DNA of 48,661 bases from contig DVKK01000045.1 of assembly GCA_018716085.1 (NCBI GenBank), forward strand, positions 1-48,661. The letters are read 5' to 3'. Below are positions 1 through 6,814 of the stretch, in pieces. How positions within the stretch are numbered: the first letter of the stretch is position 1; each line of letters begins with the position of its first letter. This DNA is from Candidatus Ornithoclostridium excrementipullorum (GTDB lineage: Bacteria > Bacillota > Clostridia > Christensenellales > UBA3700). Below the pieces are notes generated by a model, which worked only from the letters and a program-made list of their open reading frames with translations, did not search any database and was not told the DNA's origin. The position numbers and the translations under genes are program-made.

Positions 1-302
1 GCCGCGCGTCTGTACGTAAAGAGGACAGACCACGTTAGAAGAGATAAGCCTGCTCGTACAGACAAGGTAAGCCGCGCGTCTGTACGTAAATATAGACAGA
101 CCACGTTAGAAGAGATAAGCCTGCTCGTATAGACAAGGCAAGCCGCGCGTCTGTACGTAATATTAAACAGACCGCGTTAGAGAGGCAAGTTTGCGAGTAC
201 AGACAAGGCAAGCCGCGCGTCTGTACGTAAAGAGGACAGACCCCGTTAGAAGAGTAAAGCCTGCTCGTACGGAGCGGCACAGCCGCGCGTCTGTACATAA
301 TA
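1..302. repeat. Tandem array of about 4.3 copies of a 70-bp unit
   Basis: Units begin at 1, 71, 142, 212 and 282 (the last is partial), each opening with GCCGCGCGTCTGTACGTAA. Unit lengths are 70, 71, 70 and 70 bp. Within unit 1, GTCTGTACG (8-16) and CGTACAGAC (55-63) form an inverted pair. The second arm has one change in unit 2, keeps eight bases in unit 3 and has drifted in unit 4. The array may continue to the left of the window. A minus-strand reading frame (298-35) runs through it but follows the repeat period and has no visible start signal, so I do not call it a gene. The function is unknown; repeated hairpin-forming RNA or an extragenic repeat are possibilities. Confidence 0.9.
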
Positions 303-640
303 AATATCGGCAGGAAACATAATGGCCGCCTTTTGAAAGCGTTTACCGGACTTTACCAATTTCACAGAATAAACCAAAGCAATGTCGATTCGACAAGCCG
401 CTTGGTTGGAGCGCGGCAGGAGGCGAGCGTTTTACGTGTATGCTGCGCCCTGTTTGGATAAGACTCCCGATCGTCCGCATCTGTCGGTATGCCCTTGTTC
501 GACAAACGGTTGAGGAAAAGGGGAATATGTGTTACAATATCTGTTGATTGAGAAGTGATAGTTTACGGATCTCTATATAATAACGTCTGGCGCTGCTTTT
601 ATTAATGCGAAGCAGACGTTTGACCGCAGGGAGGTTACTG
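303..640. other. Non-coding stretch before the first lipoprotein gene
   Basis: I see no convincing gene here. A TATAAT hexamer at 576-581 could be a -10 element for the gene starting at 641, but no good -35 sits 16 to 18 nt upstream; TTGATT at 544-549 is 26 nt away. The ribosome binding site AGGGAGG at 628-634 belongs to the gene at 641. Confidence 0.5.
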
Positions 641-3103
641 ATGAAAAAACATTTTATTGCCATTTTAAGCATAATGATGTGCTTCGTGCTGTCCGTCGGT
701 ATTTTTACCGCTTGCTACACCGAAACGGACGTTCCGAAAAAATACACGATATCTTTTTATGACGGCGATGAACTCGTTGATACGATAGAAACTTACGGCA
801 ACGAAGAAATATCGATGCCCGCAGCGCCCAAGAAAGAAGGATTTACGTTCAAGGGCTGGTTTTCGGATAAGGGCACATGGAACGATGAATTGACAAAGGA
901 TACTTTTGTCGGACAGGCATTGACGGAAGACGTCAACGTCTATGCGTATTACCTCGAAAACGAAACGCCTGTCGCTTCGGAATACACGATCACATTTTAT
1001 ATAGACGGGGAGGCGGTCGATAGCATAGAAACTTCGGGAAACGAACGCCTGACGTTGCCTGCCGCGCCGGAGAAGGACGATCATACTTTTGAAGGCTGGT
1101 TTTTCGATAACGGGACATGGCAGGAACGGTTGACGGCAAACACATACGAAGAAACTCCGCTTACGAAAGACGTGAGCGTGTATGCGTATTACAAAAAGAT
1201 CGGAGGATCGGAGCCCGAACAACCGCAGGAATATACCGTGATTTTCAAAGTGGATCACGGGACTCCGATAGCCCCGATAACAACGTCGCGGATAGACGAA
1301 GAGCCGCAGACGACCCGTGACGGATACACGTTTGCGGGGTGGTATAAAGACGGCGGATTCGTCAACAAAGCGGTCTTCCCGTACGAGGTGACGGAGGATC
1401 AGACGCTTTACGCGAAATGGGAAAAGAATAAATACACGGTGCGTTTCGATACCGACGACGGAACGTATGTAAGCGATATGATAGTATCGGCCATAGACCG
1501 ATCGCCGGAAACGACAAAAGACGGATATGAGTTCGAAGGCTGGTATACGGATAAAACTTTCTCGAACAAAATCTCTTTCCCGTACGAGGTGACGGAGGAT
1601 CAGACGCTTTATGCGAAATGGACGCAGAGCGGACCGGAAAAGATCGTTTTCTCCGTTGATGCCAACGGTGTTCTGACGGGAGTGAGCGGTCTGTCGGGAA
1701 GCGACATAACGGTAGAGATCCCGTCCGAGGTCAACGGCATCACGGTCACGGAGATAGGAAAGGACGTTTTCAAGGATAATAAGAACGTCGGCAGACTTAT
1801 CATTCCCGATTCCGTGACGAAACTCGGTTATCGGATGTGCTCCGGCTGTACGGCTTTGAGCGAAGTGAGCCTGCCTTCCGGACTTACGGTGATACCCGAC
1901 GAGGCTTTCGACGGATGCTCGTCGCTGCGAACGGTTAACTTCCCCGATACTTTGAAGGAGATCCGTTCCGACGCTTTCTGCGGCACGGATCTGACTGAGT
2001 TTATCGCGCCGGATTCGCTTACCGACGTATGGGCTTACGCTTTCAAGGACTGCGGAGCTCTCTCGGCTGTCGAACTGAAAAACGTGCGCAGCGTAGGAGA
2101 CGGCGCTTTCGGGAACTGCACGGCTCTGCGATCGATCCGTTTGTCGGACAAAATGACGGAGCTGTCCGATCATATATTCGACGGATGCTCGTCGCTTGCG
2201 GATATCGATATGCCGGACAATCCGATAGCCGTATCGTTTTCCGTGTTTAACGGAACGGCGTATTACAATGAACCGTCCAATTGGGAAAACGGAGTGCTCT
2301 ATGTGGACGGCTATCTCATAGCGGTCAACAAGGAATTTGCTCCGCTTACGGAATATACGGTAAAAAACGGCACCGTAGTGATAGCGGACAATGCGTTTTC
2401 CGGAGTCGGTTATTCGTCGAAACTGAAAAAGATGACATTGCCGACCGGCTTGTATCGCATCGGGCAGTACGCTTTCTCAAAGCTCTTTTCGCTTACCGAG
2501 ATCAATATCCCCGATACGGTGCGTTCCATCGGTTACGGAGCGTTCAGCGGAACGGGATACGATGTGGATACGAACTATATAAACGGCGGATTGTATATAG
2601 GAAATTGGCTGGTGGCGGTCAATAATGTTGCCATGACTTCGTTCACGGTACAGGAGAAGACAGTCGGCGTGGCTGACGGAAAAGACACGTCGCTTTTTCC
2701 GACGAGAGCGCAGAAGATCACCGTTTTGGAGTTGCCTTCGTCGTTAAGATATATCGGGTCGCGGAGCTTTGCCCGTCTTAGGATCACGGAACTTAGACTG
2801 CCGTCGGAGCTGCAGACGTTGGGCAACGGCGCATTTGCGAGCTGCTCGGCATTGAATACCGTAAATCTCGGCGATTGTTCCGGGCTGGAGAGTATAGGCG
2901 AGAATGCTTTTGCAGAGGCGGCGATCTCGGAAATAACGATCCCCGAAAGCGTGGTTTCCGTTGGCGAACTGGTTTTCAACAAAAATACGGTCGATCTTAC
3001 GGTCATTTGCGAAGTAGCGGAAAGACCCGAAGGTTGGGATCCGGATTGGTCTTATACTTACAGACAGGGTACAGAGATAACGGTAGAGTGGAAAAATAGA
3101 TAA
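641..3103 (+). CDS. Surface lipoprotein with InlB B-repeats and BspA-like LRRs
   Basis: The 820-residue product begins with a lipoprotein signal (MKK, hydrophobic core, lipobox FTAC) with the lipidated cysteine at residue 25. Four InlB B-repeats (Listeria-Bacteroides repeats) follow over about residues 33-335, each with the typical GW[FY] turn and a closing YA-Y or YAKW. The rest is BspA-type LRR_5 repeats with phrases such as IPDSVTKLG and GAFGNC. I chose ATG 641 over the in-frame ATG 605 because AGGGAGG lies 6 nt upstream of it and the signal peptide starts there. Family knowledge places such proteins on the cell surface, often in adhesion or host contact; the ligand cannot be told. It has the same layout as the much larger protein at 40080-47351. 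Confidence 0.9.
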   Translation: MKKHFIAILSIMMCFVLSVGIFTACYTETDVPKKYTISFYDGDELVDTIETYGNEEISMPAAPKKEGFTFKGWFSDKGTWNDELTKDTFVGQALTEDVNVYAYYLENETPVASEYTITFYIDGEAVDSIETSGNERLTLPAAPEKDDHTFEGWFFDNGTWQERLTANTYEETPLTKDVSVYAYYKKIGGSEPEQPQEYTVIFKVDHGTPIAPITTSRIDEEPQTTRDGYTFAGWYKDGGFVNKAVFPYEVTEDQTLYAKWEKNKYTVRFDTDDGTYVSDMIVSAIDRSPETTKDGYEFEGWYTDKTFSNKISFPYEVTEDQTLYAKWTQSGPEKIVFSVDANGVLTGVSGLSGSDITVEIPSEVNGITVTEIGKDVFKDNKNVGRLIIPDSVTKLGYRMCSGCTALSEVSLPSGLTVIPDEAFDGCSSLRTVNFPDTLKEIRSDAFCGTDLTEFIAPDSLTDVWAYAFKDCGALSAVELKNVRSVGDGAFGNCTALRSIRLSDKMTELSDHIFDGCSSLADIDMPDNPIAVSFSVFNGTAYYNEPSNWENGVLYVDGYLIAVNKEFAPLTEYTVKNGTVVIADNAFSGVGYSSKLKKMTLPTGLYRIGQYAFSKLFSLTEINIPDTVRSIGYGAFSGTGYDVDTNYINGGLYIGNWLVAVNNVAMTSFTVQEKTVGVADGKDTSLFPTRAQKITVLELPSSLRYIGSRSFARLRITELRLPSELQTLGNGAFASCSALNTVNLGDCSGLESIGENAFAEAAISEITIPESVVSVGELVFNKNTVDLTVICEVAERPEGWDPDWSYTYRQGTEITVEWKNR
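1376..1621 (+). repeat. Near-identical 45-bp direct repeat within the InlB region
   Basis: Positions 1376-1420 and 1577-1621 differ at one base of 45. Both encode the end of an InlB repeat (FPYEVTEDQTLYAKW). The other repeats of this gene are far more diverged, so this pair points to a recent internal duplication or gene conversion. Confidence 0.85.
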
Positions 3104-3422
3104 GGTATCCGTTATCGGCATTGCGGGGCTGATCTTCCCCGAGAGGTTTTCGCTGCGCATTATATTGGGAGCCTATATGCGCATTGCGCTTATCTGCGGT
3201 ACGGATAGCAATATTCACTCAGGTACCGACCGTTCGAAAAGGTCAAGACTCTTTTATCGGGAAGCCGGATCTGAGTGACTGCGATCGTTAAAAGGCTGCG
3301 AAAGCCCCTGCCGACATTTCCGATCCGAAGGCGCGATCCGTCTTACCGCCTATGCGTACGGGCGGCTTGGAATATCGGAACCTCGCAAGAATTCGTAAGT
3401 TTTGCGCTTGATTTGAATGAGG
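3104..3422. other. Gap between convergent genes
   Basis: No gene is supported. A weak hairpin at 3124-3141 (CGGGG paired with CCCCG, 8-nt loop) is followed by a short T-run at 3147-3150 and might end transcription of the lipoprotein gene. The short frames on either strand lack start signals and family resemblance. Confidence 0.4.
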
Positions 3423-3740
3423 TCATTTCCGCTCGTCGGGATCCCAAAGATATTTGCCAAGATCTACGGTGAAGTCCGCGTTTACGTTCACGCCTTCTTT
3501 TCGGAGCAGAGAAGCCTGGACTTCCTGTCCGCCGAAAGCGAAAGCGGGAGCAAGTCTTCCTTCGCGGTTGACTACGCGATGGCATGGTATCACCCCGGGA
3601 CTGGGATTGAAATGCAACGCGTACCCGACGGCGCGCGACGCTTTGGGCGAGCCCAATATCCGCGCGAGCTGTCCGTAGGTCGCGACTTTGCCTTTGGGGA
3701 TGTGGATCACCACACTGTAAACTTCATCGTAGAAACTCAT
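3423..3740 (-). CDS. Short MGMT-family DNA alkyltransferase-like protein
   Basis: The 105-residue product matches the C-terminal DNA-binding and active-site domain of O6-alkylguanine-DNA alkyltransferases. It has a winged-helix segment (KGKVATYGQLARILG, residues 16-30) and the motif IPCHRV with the acceptor cysteine at residue 53. The N-terminal domain of Ada and Ogt proteins is absent. Alkyltransferase-like (ATL) proteins are similarly short but usually carry tryptophan in place of the cysteine, so this could be a true minimal transferase. The expected role is repair or recognition of alkylated guanine in the cytoplasm. A weak GAGG lies about 6 nt before the ATG. It stands alone, convergent with the lipoprotein gene. 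Confidence 0.85.
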   Translation of the reverse strand: MSFYDEVYSVVIHIPKGKVATYGQLARILGSPKASRAVGYALHFNPSPGVIPCHRVVNREGRLAPAFAFGGQEVQASLLRKEGVNVNADFTVDLGKYLWDPDERK

Positions 3741-3934
3741 GATCGCCTCATATATATTTTAAGCCGTCGTCGGCGGTGTGTCAACGCCGTACGCTTTCAG
3801 TATGACCACGTAACGATTTTTTACACGACACGGAGAGTATTTGTATACAGACTGTGCGAATATGCACAAATCGCACGTAAACGGTAAAAAAGTCGATACG
3901 TATTCGTTTTTTTACGCTTTCGCGCGTGTTGTCG

Positions 3935-3963
3935 TTGCCGCTTTCGCAATAGGGTGGTATAAT
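3935..3963 (+). promoter_or_regulatory. Sigma-A-type promoter upstream of the sigma factor gene
   Basis: TTGCCG (3935-3940), a 17-nt spacer and a consensus TATAAT (3958-3963). Transcription would start near 3970 and run through a 29-nt repeated motif (4002-4030) before reaching the start codon at 4048. The rest of the 3741-4047 gap shows nothing else. Confidence 0.75.
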
Positions 3964-4001
3964 TAAGATACCGCGCTTTTTGGCGGAATAGCACGGAGGA
4001 T

Positions 4002-4030
4002 CAATAAAACGCCCGAAAAGGTTGTTTAAT
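4002..4030 (+). promoter_or_regulatory. 29-nt repeated motif, copy A
   Basis: Begins CAATAAAA and ends GGTTGTTTAAT, with a variable 10-nt middle. The same 29-nt length and ends recur at 6548-6576 and 6760-6788. This copy ends 17 nt before the start codon of the sigma gene. It may be a promoter recognised by that sigma factor (autoregulation) or a conserved leader element. Confidence 0.6.
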
Positions 4031-4047
4031 TAGTAAAAGGACGCGAT

Positions 4048-4572
4048 TTGGATAAAAAACGGTTGGATGAGCTGATGATCGGCGTGGCGCGCGGAGATAA
4101 CGACGCGTTTGCCGAACTGTACGAACAGACGAGGAAAGGTGTTTTCGCGTTCGTATTCGGCTACTGCCGCCGCTACCATGAGGCGGAGGATCTGACGCAG
4201 ACCGTTTATCTTCGCGTAAAGGCTTATGCGGGGAGTTACCGCAAAGGGACCGACGCGAGAGCGTGGATATTCCAGATCGCGAAAAACGCCGCGCTCAATC
4301 ATCTGAAGAAAGCGGGAAGAGAACGCTCCGTCGGAGGGGGAGAAGAATGCGCGGCGCACGCCGAAGGTTACGAGATGACGGGAGGAGCCGTATTCGACGC
4401 TCTGAACGCGTGCTGCGACGACCAGGAGCGCAAGATAGTGATACTGCACGTGCTGTGGGGGTACAAGCATCGGGAGACGGCGCAGCTTTTGGAAATACCG
4501 CTCGGCACCGTGACGTGGAAATACAACAACGCTCTCAAAAAGCTGAGGCAATACTTAAAGGAGGAAGACTGA
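4048..4572 (+). CDS. ECF-type RNA polymerase sigma factor
   Basis: A 174-residue sigma-70 family protein with only regions 2 and 4. Region 2 spans about residues 20-60 (YHEAEDLTQTVYLRV is the usual region 2.2 signature) and region 4 about 118-172, with a helix-turn-helix reading KHRETAQLLEIPLGTVTWKY. The start is TTG at 4048, preceded by AAAGGA with a 6-nt spacing. Its stop codon abuts the ATG of the anti-sigma gene at 4573, so the two are co-transcribed and probably translationally coupled. It should direct RNA polymerase to a dedicated promoter set when released by its partner. Although the partner is RsgI-like, this protein looks like an ordinary ECF factor rather than a classic SigI. Confidence 0.93.
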   Translation: MDKKRLDELMIGVARGDNDAFAELYEQTRKGVFAFVFGYCRRYHEAEDLTQTVYLRVKAYAGSYRKGTDARAWIFQIAKNAALNHLKKAGRERSVGGGEECAAHAEGYEMTGGAVFDALNACCDDQERKIVILHVLWGYKHRETAQLLEIPLGTVTWKYNNALKKLRQYLKEED

Positions 4573-6051
4573 ATGGACGAAAAAGATCTGAAAAAAGCTC
4601 TGCTCGAAGAGTTGGAAACGATCGCTCCGAAGATGTCGGATAAGGTCGCGAAAGCCGCCATTTGCACGTCTTCCGAAACAGACGGCGGTTTTGAGAGAAA
4701 TAAAAGGAGAAGATCTCCCCGCCGTTTCGGCGCAAAGGGAGCGGCGTTGTCCGCATTGGCGGCGGTCTTGGTCATAGCGATAGTTCTCGGCGCGGTATTG
4801 CCGCCGATGCTCGGAGGCGATCCGACGGACAGCGGCGGAGGTTATCTGCTCATTACCGTTAATCCGCAGATAGAATTGCTGTATGACGAAAACGGCGTCG
4901 TTTACGACGTCAAATCTGGTAACAAGGACGGAGACGTGATGCTCTCCGATCCGCAGTTCAGGAAGTCGCTGACGGGTAAGTCCGTGGGCGCGGCCGCACA
5001 AGCCGTTGCGGAAGAGGCAATGGCTTTGGGATACCTGTGCGAGGACGAGGAAGCCGTCGACGCGGTAAAACTCACGTTCGTCGGCGCGGCGTCGGAAACC
5101 GCCGACTCCGTATCGGAAACTCTCGAATCGTATTTTGTCGACAGCGGAGTCAGGTGTATGGTGGTGCTTGCCGAGGAGAGCGAGCAGTTCTTGCGGGAGC
5201 GCTATGAGGGCATTACGGGCGGTTTGTCGGATATGCTTGCGGCGATAGCCGGAGCTGCCGACGAGTTTTTAGTAAGGAATACGGATAATACGGACGGCGG
5301 CGCGTTGACGGAAGATTACGGCGCGCTTGCGGCGCAGTATATCAAAGACAGGATCGCAATGCTCGGCGAAGAAATAGAAAAGACAGACGAGGCGTTGACC
5401 GAATTCGGCGTTCTCAATGCGATGATAGAGGAATTGAGTTCCGATCTGCGTAGTGCGACCGATATAATATTCGGAGTCAAACTCAACTATTGGGACGTGC
5501 TCGCTTATACGGAAACGAATCCCGATCAGGCGCTCGGACCCGAGCTTGCGGGTGCGATGGAGGATGCAGAAAAGGTCCTGGAAAAACTTGCGGGGTACGG
5601 CTGCGCCGTCGACAGCTATACGGCTTATACGGCTGCCGAGTGGGCGTACGGACTGCTTTCCGACGGTTACGAACGCTACCGCGACGATATAACGGATTTC
5701 ATCGATGAGGCAGGCAGCGCGCTTTCCGAGATAGTCGGCTACGTCAACGGGATATATTCTTCCGCCGCGGCATGGTTCGAGGATATTCCCGCAGCTTTGG
5801 AACAGTTCGGTACGGCATTGGAAGAGATAGAGATGCTTGCTTCCGACGCGATCTCGACCGCTGAGGATTACTTCGAAAGCGTCGCCGCTCTCGTATTCGC
5901 CGAAAGAGAACAGCTCGCCGCATATGCAGCCTCGTTCTGCTCACAGCGGATGCCCATCGACGAACAGACATACGATGCCATCCGCAACGAATTGACCGAT
6001 ACCTACGGCACGCTCGAAAACTGGTACGATACGGTGTTCGGGAATAAATGA
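4573..6051 (+). CDS. RsgI-like transmembrane anti-sigma factor
   Basis: A 492-residue protein. A basic cytoplasmic N-terminus of about 55 residues, the presumed sigma-binding part, is followed by one membrane helix (about 56-78) and then an extracellular RsgI-type middle domain starting YLLITVNPQIELLYDENG. In RsgI proteins the conserved Asn-Pro bond of this domain (here N97-P98) undergoes self-cleavage needed for signalling; that it does so here is inferred. The remainder (about 210-492) is acidic and alpha-helical, with no carbohydrate-binding module that I recognise, so the sensed signal is unknown. The start is ATG 4573 with AAAGGAGG at 4557-4564. It lies directly downstream of its sigma factor. 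Confidence 0.85.
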   Translation: MDEKDLKKALLEELETIAPKMSDKVAKAAICTSSETDGGFERNKRRRSPRRFGAKGAALSALAAVLVIAIVLGAVLPPMLGGDPTDSGGGYLLITVNPQIELLYDENGVVYDVKSGNKDGDVMLSDPQFRKSLTGKSVGAAAQAVAEEAMALGYLCEDEEAVDAVKLTFVGAASETADSVSETLESYFVDSGVRCMVVLAEESEQFLRERYEGITGGLSDMLAAIAGAADEFLVRNTDNTDGGALTEDYGALAAQYIKDRIAMLGEEIEKTDEALTEFGVLNAMIEELSSDLRSATDIIFGVKLNYWDVLAYTETNPDQALGPELAGAMEDAEKVLEKLAGYGCAVDSYTAYTAAEWAYGLLSDGYERYRDDITDFIDEAGSALSEIVGYVNGIYSSAAAWFEDIPAALEQFGTALEEIEMLASDAISTAEDYFESVAALVFAEREQLAAYAASFCSQRMPIDEQTYDAIRNELTDTYGTLENWYDTVFGNK

Positions 6052-6087
6052 CGGATAGCGATCCTTGAATATCCGAAACAAATAGTC

Positions 6088-6109
6088 TTCGTATTCATAC
6101 GAATTTTTT
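6088..6109 (+). terminator. Possible weak terminator after the sigma/anti-sigma operon
   Basis: TTCGTA and TACGAA (6-bp stem, TTCA loop) followed by six T residues, 36 nt after the anti-sigma stop codon. The stem is short and AT-rich, so efficiency would be low. Confidence 0.45.
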
Positions 6110-6465
6110 GCAAAGCAAACGACAGAGCAGAAGAAGCGGACATGAAATTATTGTATGTACCGTGGGCGAAGATAAGTCGGTATAAATGTATTGTGCGGCA
6201 TGAATTTAATGGGGCATAACACGCTGATCGATCGACAAGTCGAAGTAATGTTATCGAAAGAGGCGAAAGGCGATAGAACTTTAGTCCGCTTTTTGCGTGC
6301 TTGAGGAGAAGTTTCTCTAATAGAAGCATGATCCGTAAAACGATTATGCGTCAGCAAAAAATATCGACAATATCGTCAGCCGAACTCGGCGATCAAGTAT
6401 GGATAATTAACAAAAGATCAGCCGACAGAGCAGAGATCTAAAGATAAAGAGAAAAACAAAATCAT

Positions 6466-6491
6466 GCTCGGGACGAGTCCCGGGCTTTTTT
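6466..6491 (+). terminator. Rho-independent terminator
   Basis: GCTCGGGA pairs with TCCCGGGC (one G-T wobble) around a CGAG loop, followed by six T residues. Confidence 0.85.
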
Positions 6492-6547
6492 GTTTGGGGA
6501 GAGCGTTGGAGATCAATGAAAAATTTTTCGGAAAAAATATATTTTGC

Positions 6548-6576
6548 CAATAAAAGGCGATCGAAGGTTGTTTAAT
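6548..6576 (+). promoter_or_regulatory. 29-nt repeated motif, copy B
   Basis: Same ends as copies A and C (CAATAAAA and GGTTGTTTAAT). No long gene follows directly. About 55 nt downstream is a stable hairpin, so it may drive a short transcript. Confidence 0.6.
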
Positions 6577-6631
6577 ATACGAAAACAACGACTCTATCCA
6601 GGGTAACCAAATTCCCCAAATCTACACAACT

Positions 6632-6663
6632 ACGGAGCGGACGGCGAGAGCCGTCCGCTTCGT
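6632..6663 (+). ncRNA. Perfect hairpin with GAGA tetraloop, possible end of a small RNA
   Basis: AGCGGACGGC (6636-6645) pairs perfectly with GCCGTCCGCT (6650-6659) around a GAGA loop (a GNRA tetraloop). Outer pairs extend it to 14 bp with one wobble. The following sequence is T-rich but interrupted, so it is a poor terminator. Together with motif copy B it could define a small RNA of roughly 80 nt. No known RNA family is recognised. Confidence 0.4.
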
Positions 6664-6684
6664 TATTTGTTATATAGGAGGAAT

Positions 6685-6765
6685 ATGCTTGAGGTTCCGC
6701 ATTCGTTGGCGGCGTTAGTTTGCCTAAGCGAGGGAAAAAAGAGTGCGGAGCGGATCTGCCAATAA
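6685..6765 (+). CDS. Possible 26-residue leader peptide or microprotein
   Basis: ATG at 6685 follows AGGAGG (6676-6681) with a short 3-nt gap and reads 26 codons, starting MLEVPHSLAALVCLSEG, to TAA at 6763-6765. The stop overlaps the first bases of motif copy C. The ribosome binding site is good, but the spacing is short and there is no family resemblance. A TTG at 6689 in another frame, better spaced, would give only nine residues. It could be a leader peptide ahead of the lipoprotein gene or chance. Confidence 0.3.
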   Translation: MLEVPHSLAALVCLSEGKKSAERICQ

Positions 6766-6788
6766 AACGGATCCGTCGGTTGTTTAAT
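6760..6788 (+). promoter_or_regulatory. 29-nt repeated motif, copy C
   Basis: Same ends as copies A and B. It ends 26 nt before the ATG of the lipoprotein gene at 6815. As a promoter it would give a leader of about 20 nt that still contains the AAGGAGG at 6801-6807. Confidence 0.6.
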
Positions 6789-6814
6789 GGACAAACGGAC
6801 AAGGAGGAGAAAAT

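Larger units (their letters stand above)
6052..6814. other. Long intergenic region with repeated motifs and hairpins
   Basis: This 763-bp gap holds the weak terminator at 6088, a strong terminator at 6466-6491, motif copy B (6548-6576), a GAGA-capped hairpin (6632-6663), a 26-codon frame (6685-6765) and motif copy C (6760-6788). Positions 6110-6465 show nothing I can assign. The strong terminator at 6466 lies more than 400 bp past the last gene, so an unannotated transcript may end there. Confidence 0.6.

Noticed and set aside
35..298. Minus-strand frame of 87 codons in the tandem repeat
   Set aside because: The sequence just follows the 70-bp period (repeats of VQTRGLPCLY), with no ribosome binding site; unit lengths are not multiples of three.
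1..302. CRISPR array
   Set aside because: The units are 70-bp head-to-tail copies with similarity over their whole length; there are no unique spacers between short identical repeats, and no cas genes.
544..581. Promoter for the gene at 641
   Set aside because: TATAAT is present, but the only -35-like hexamer is 26 nt away, outside the workable spacing.
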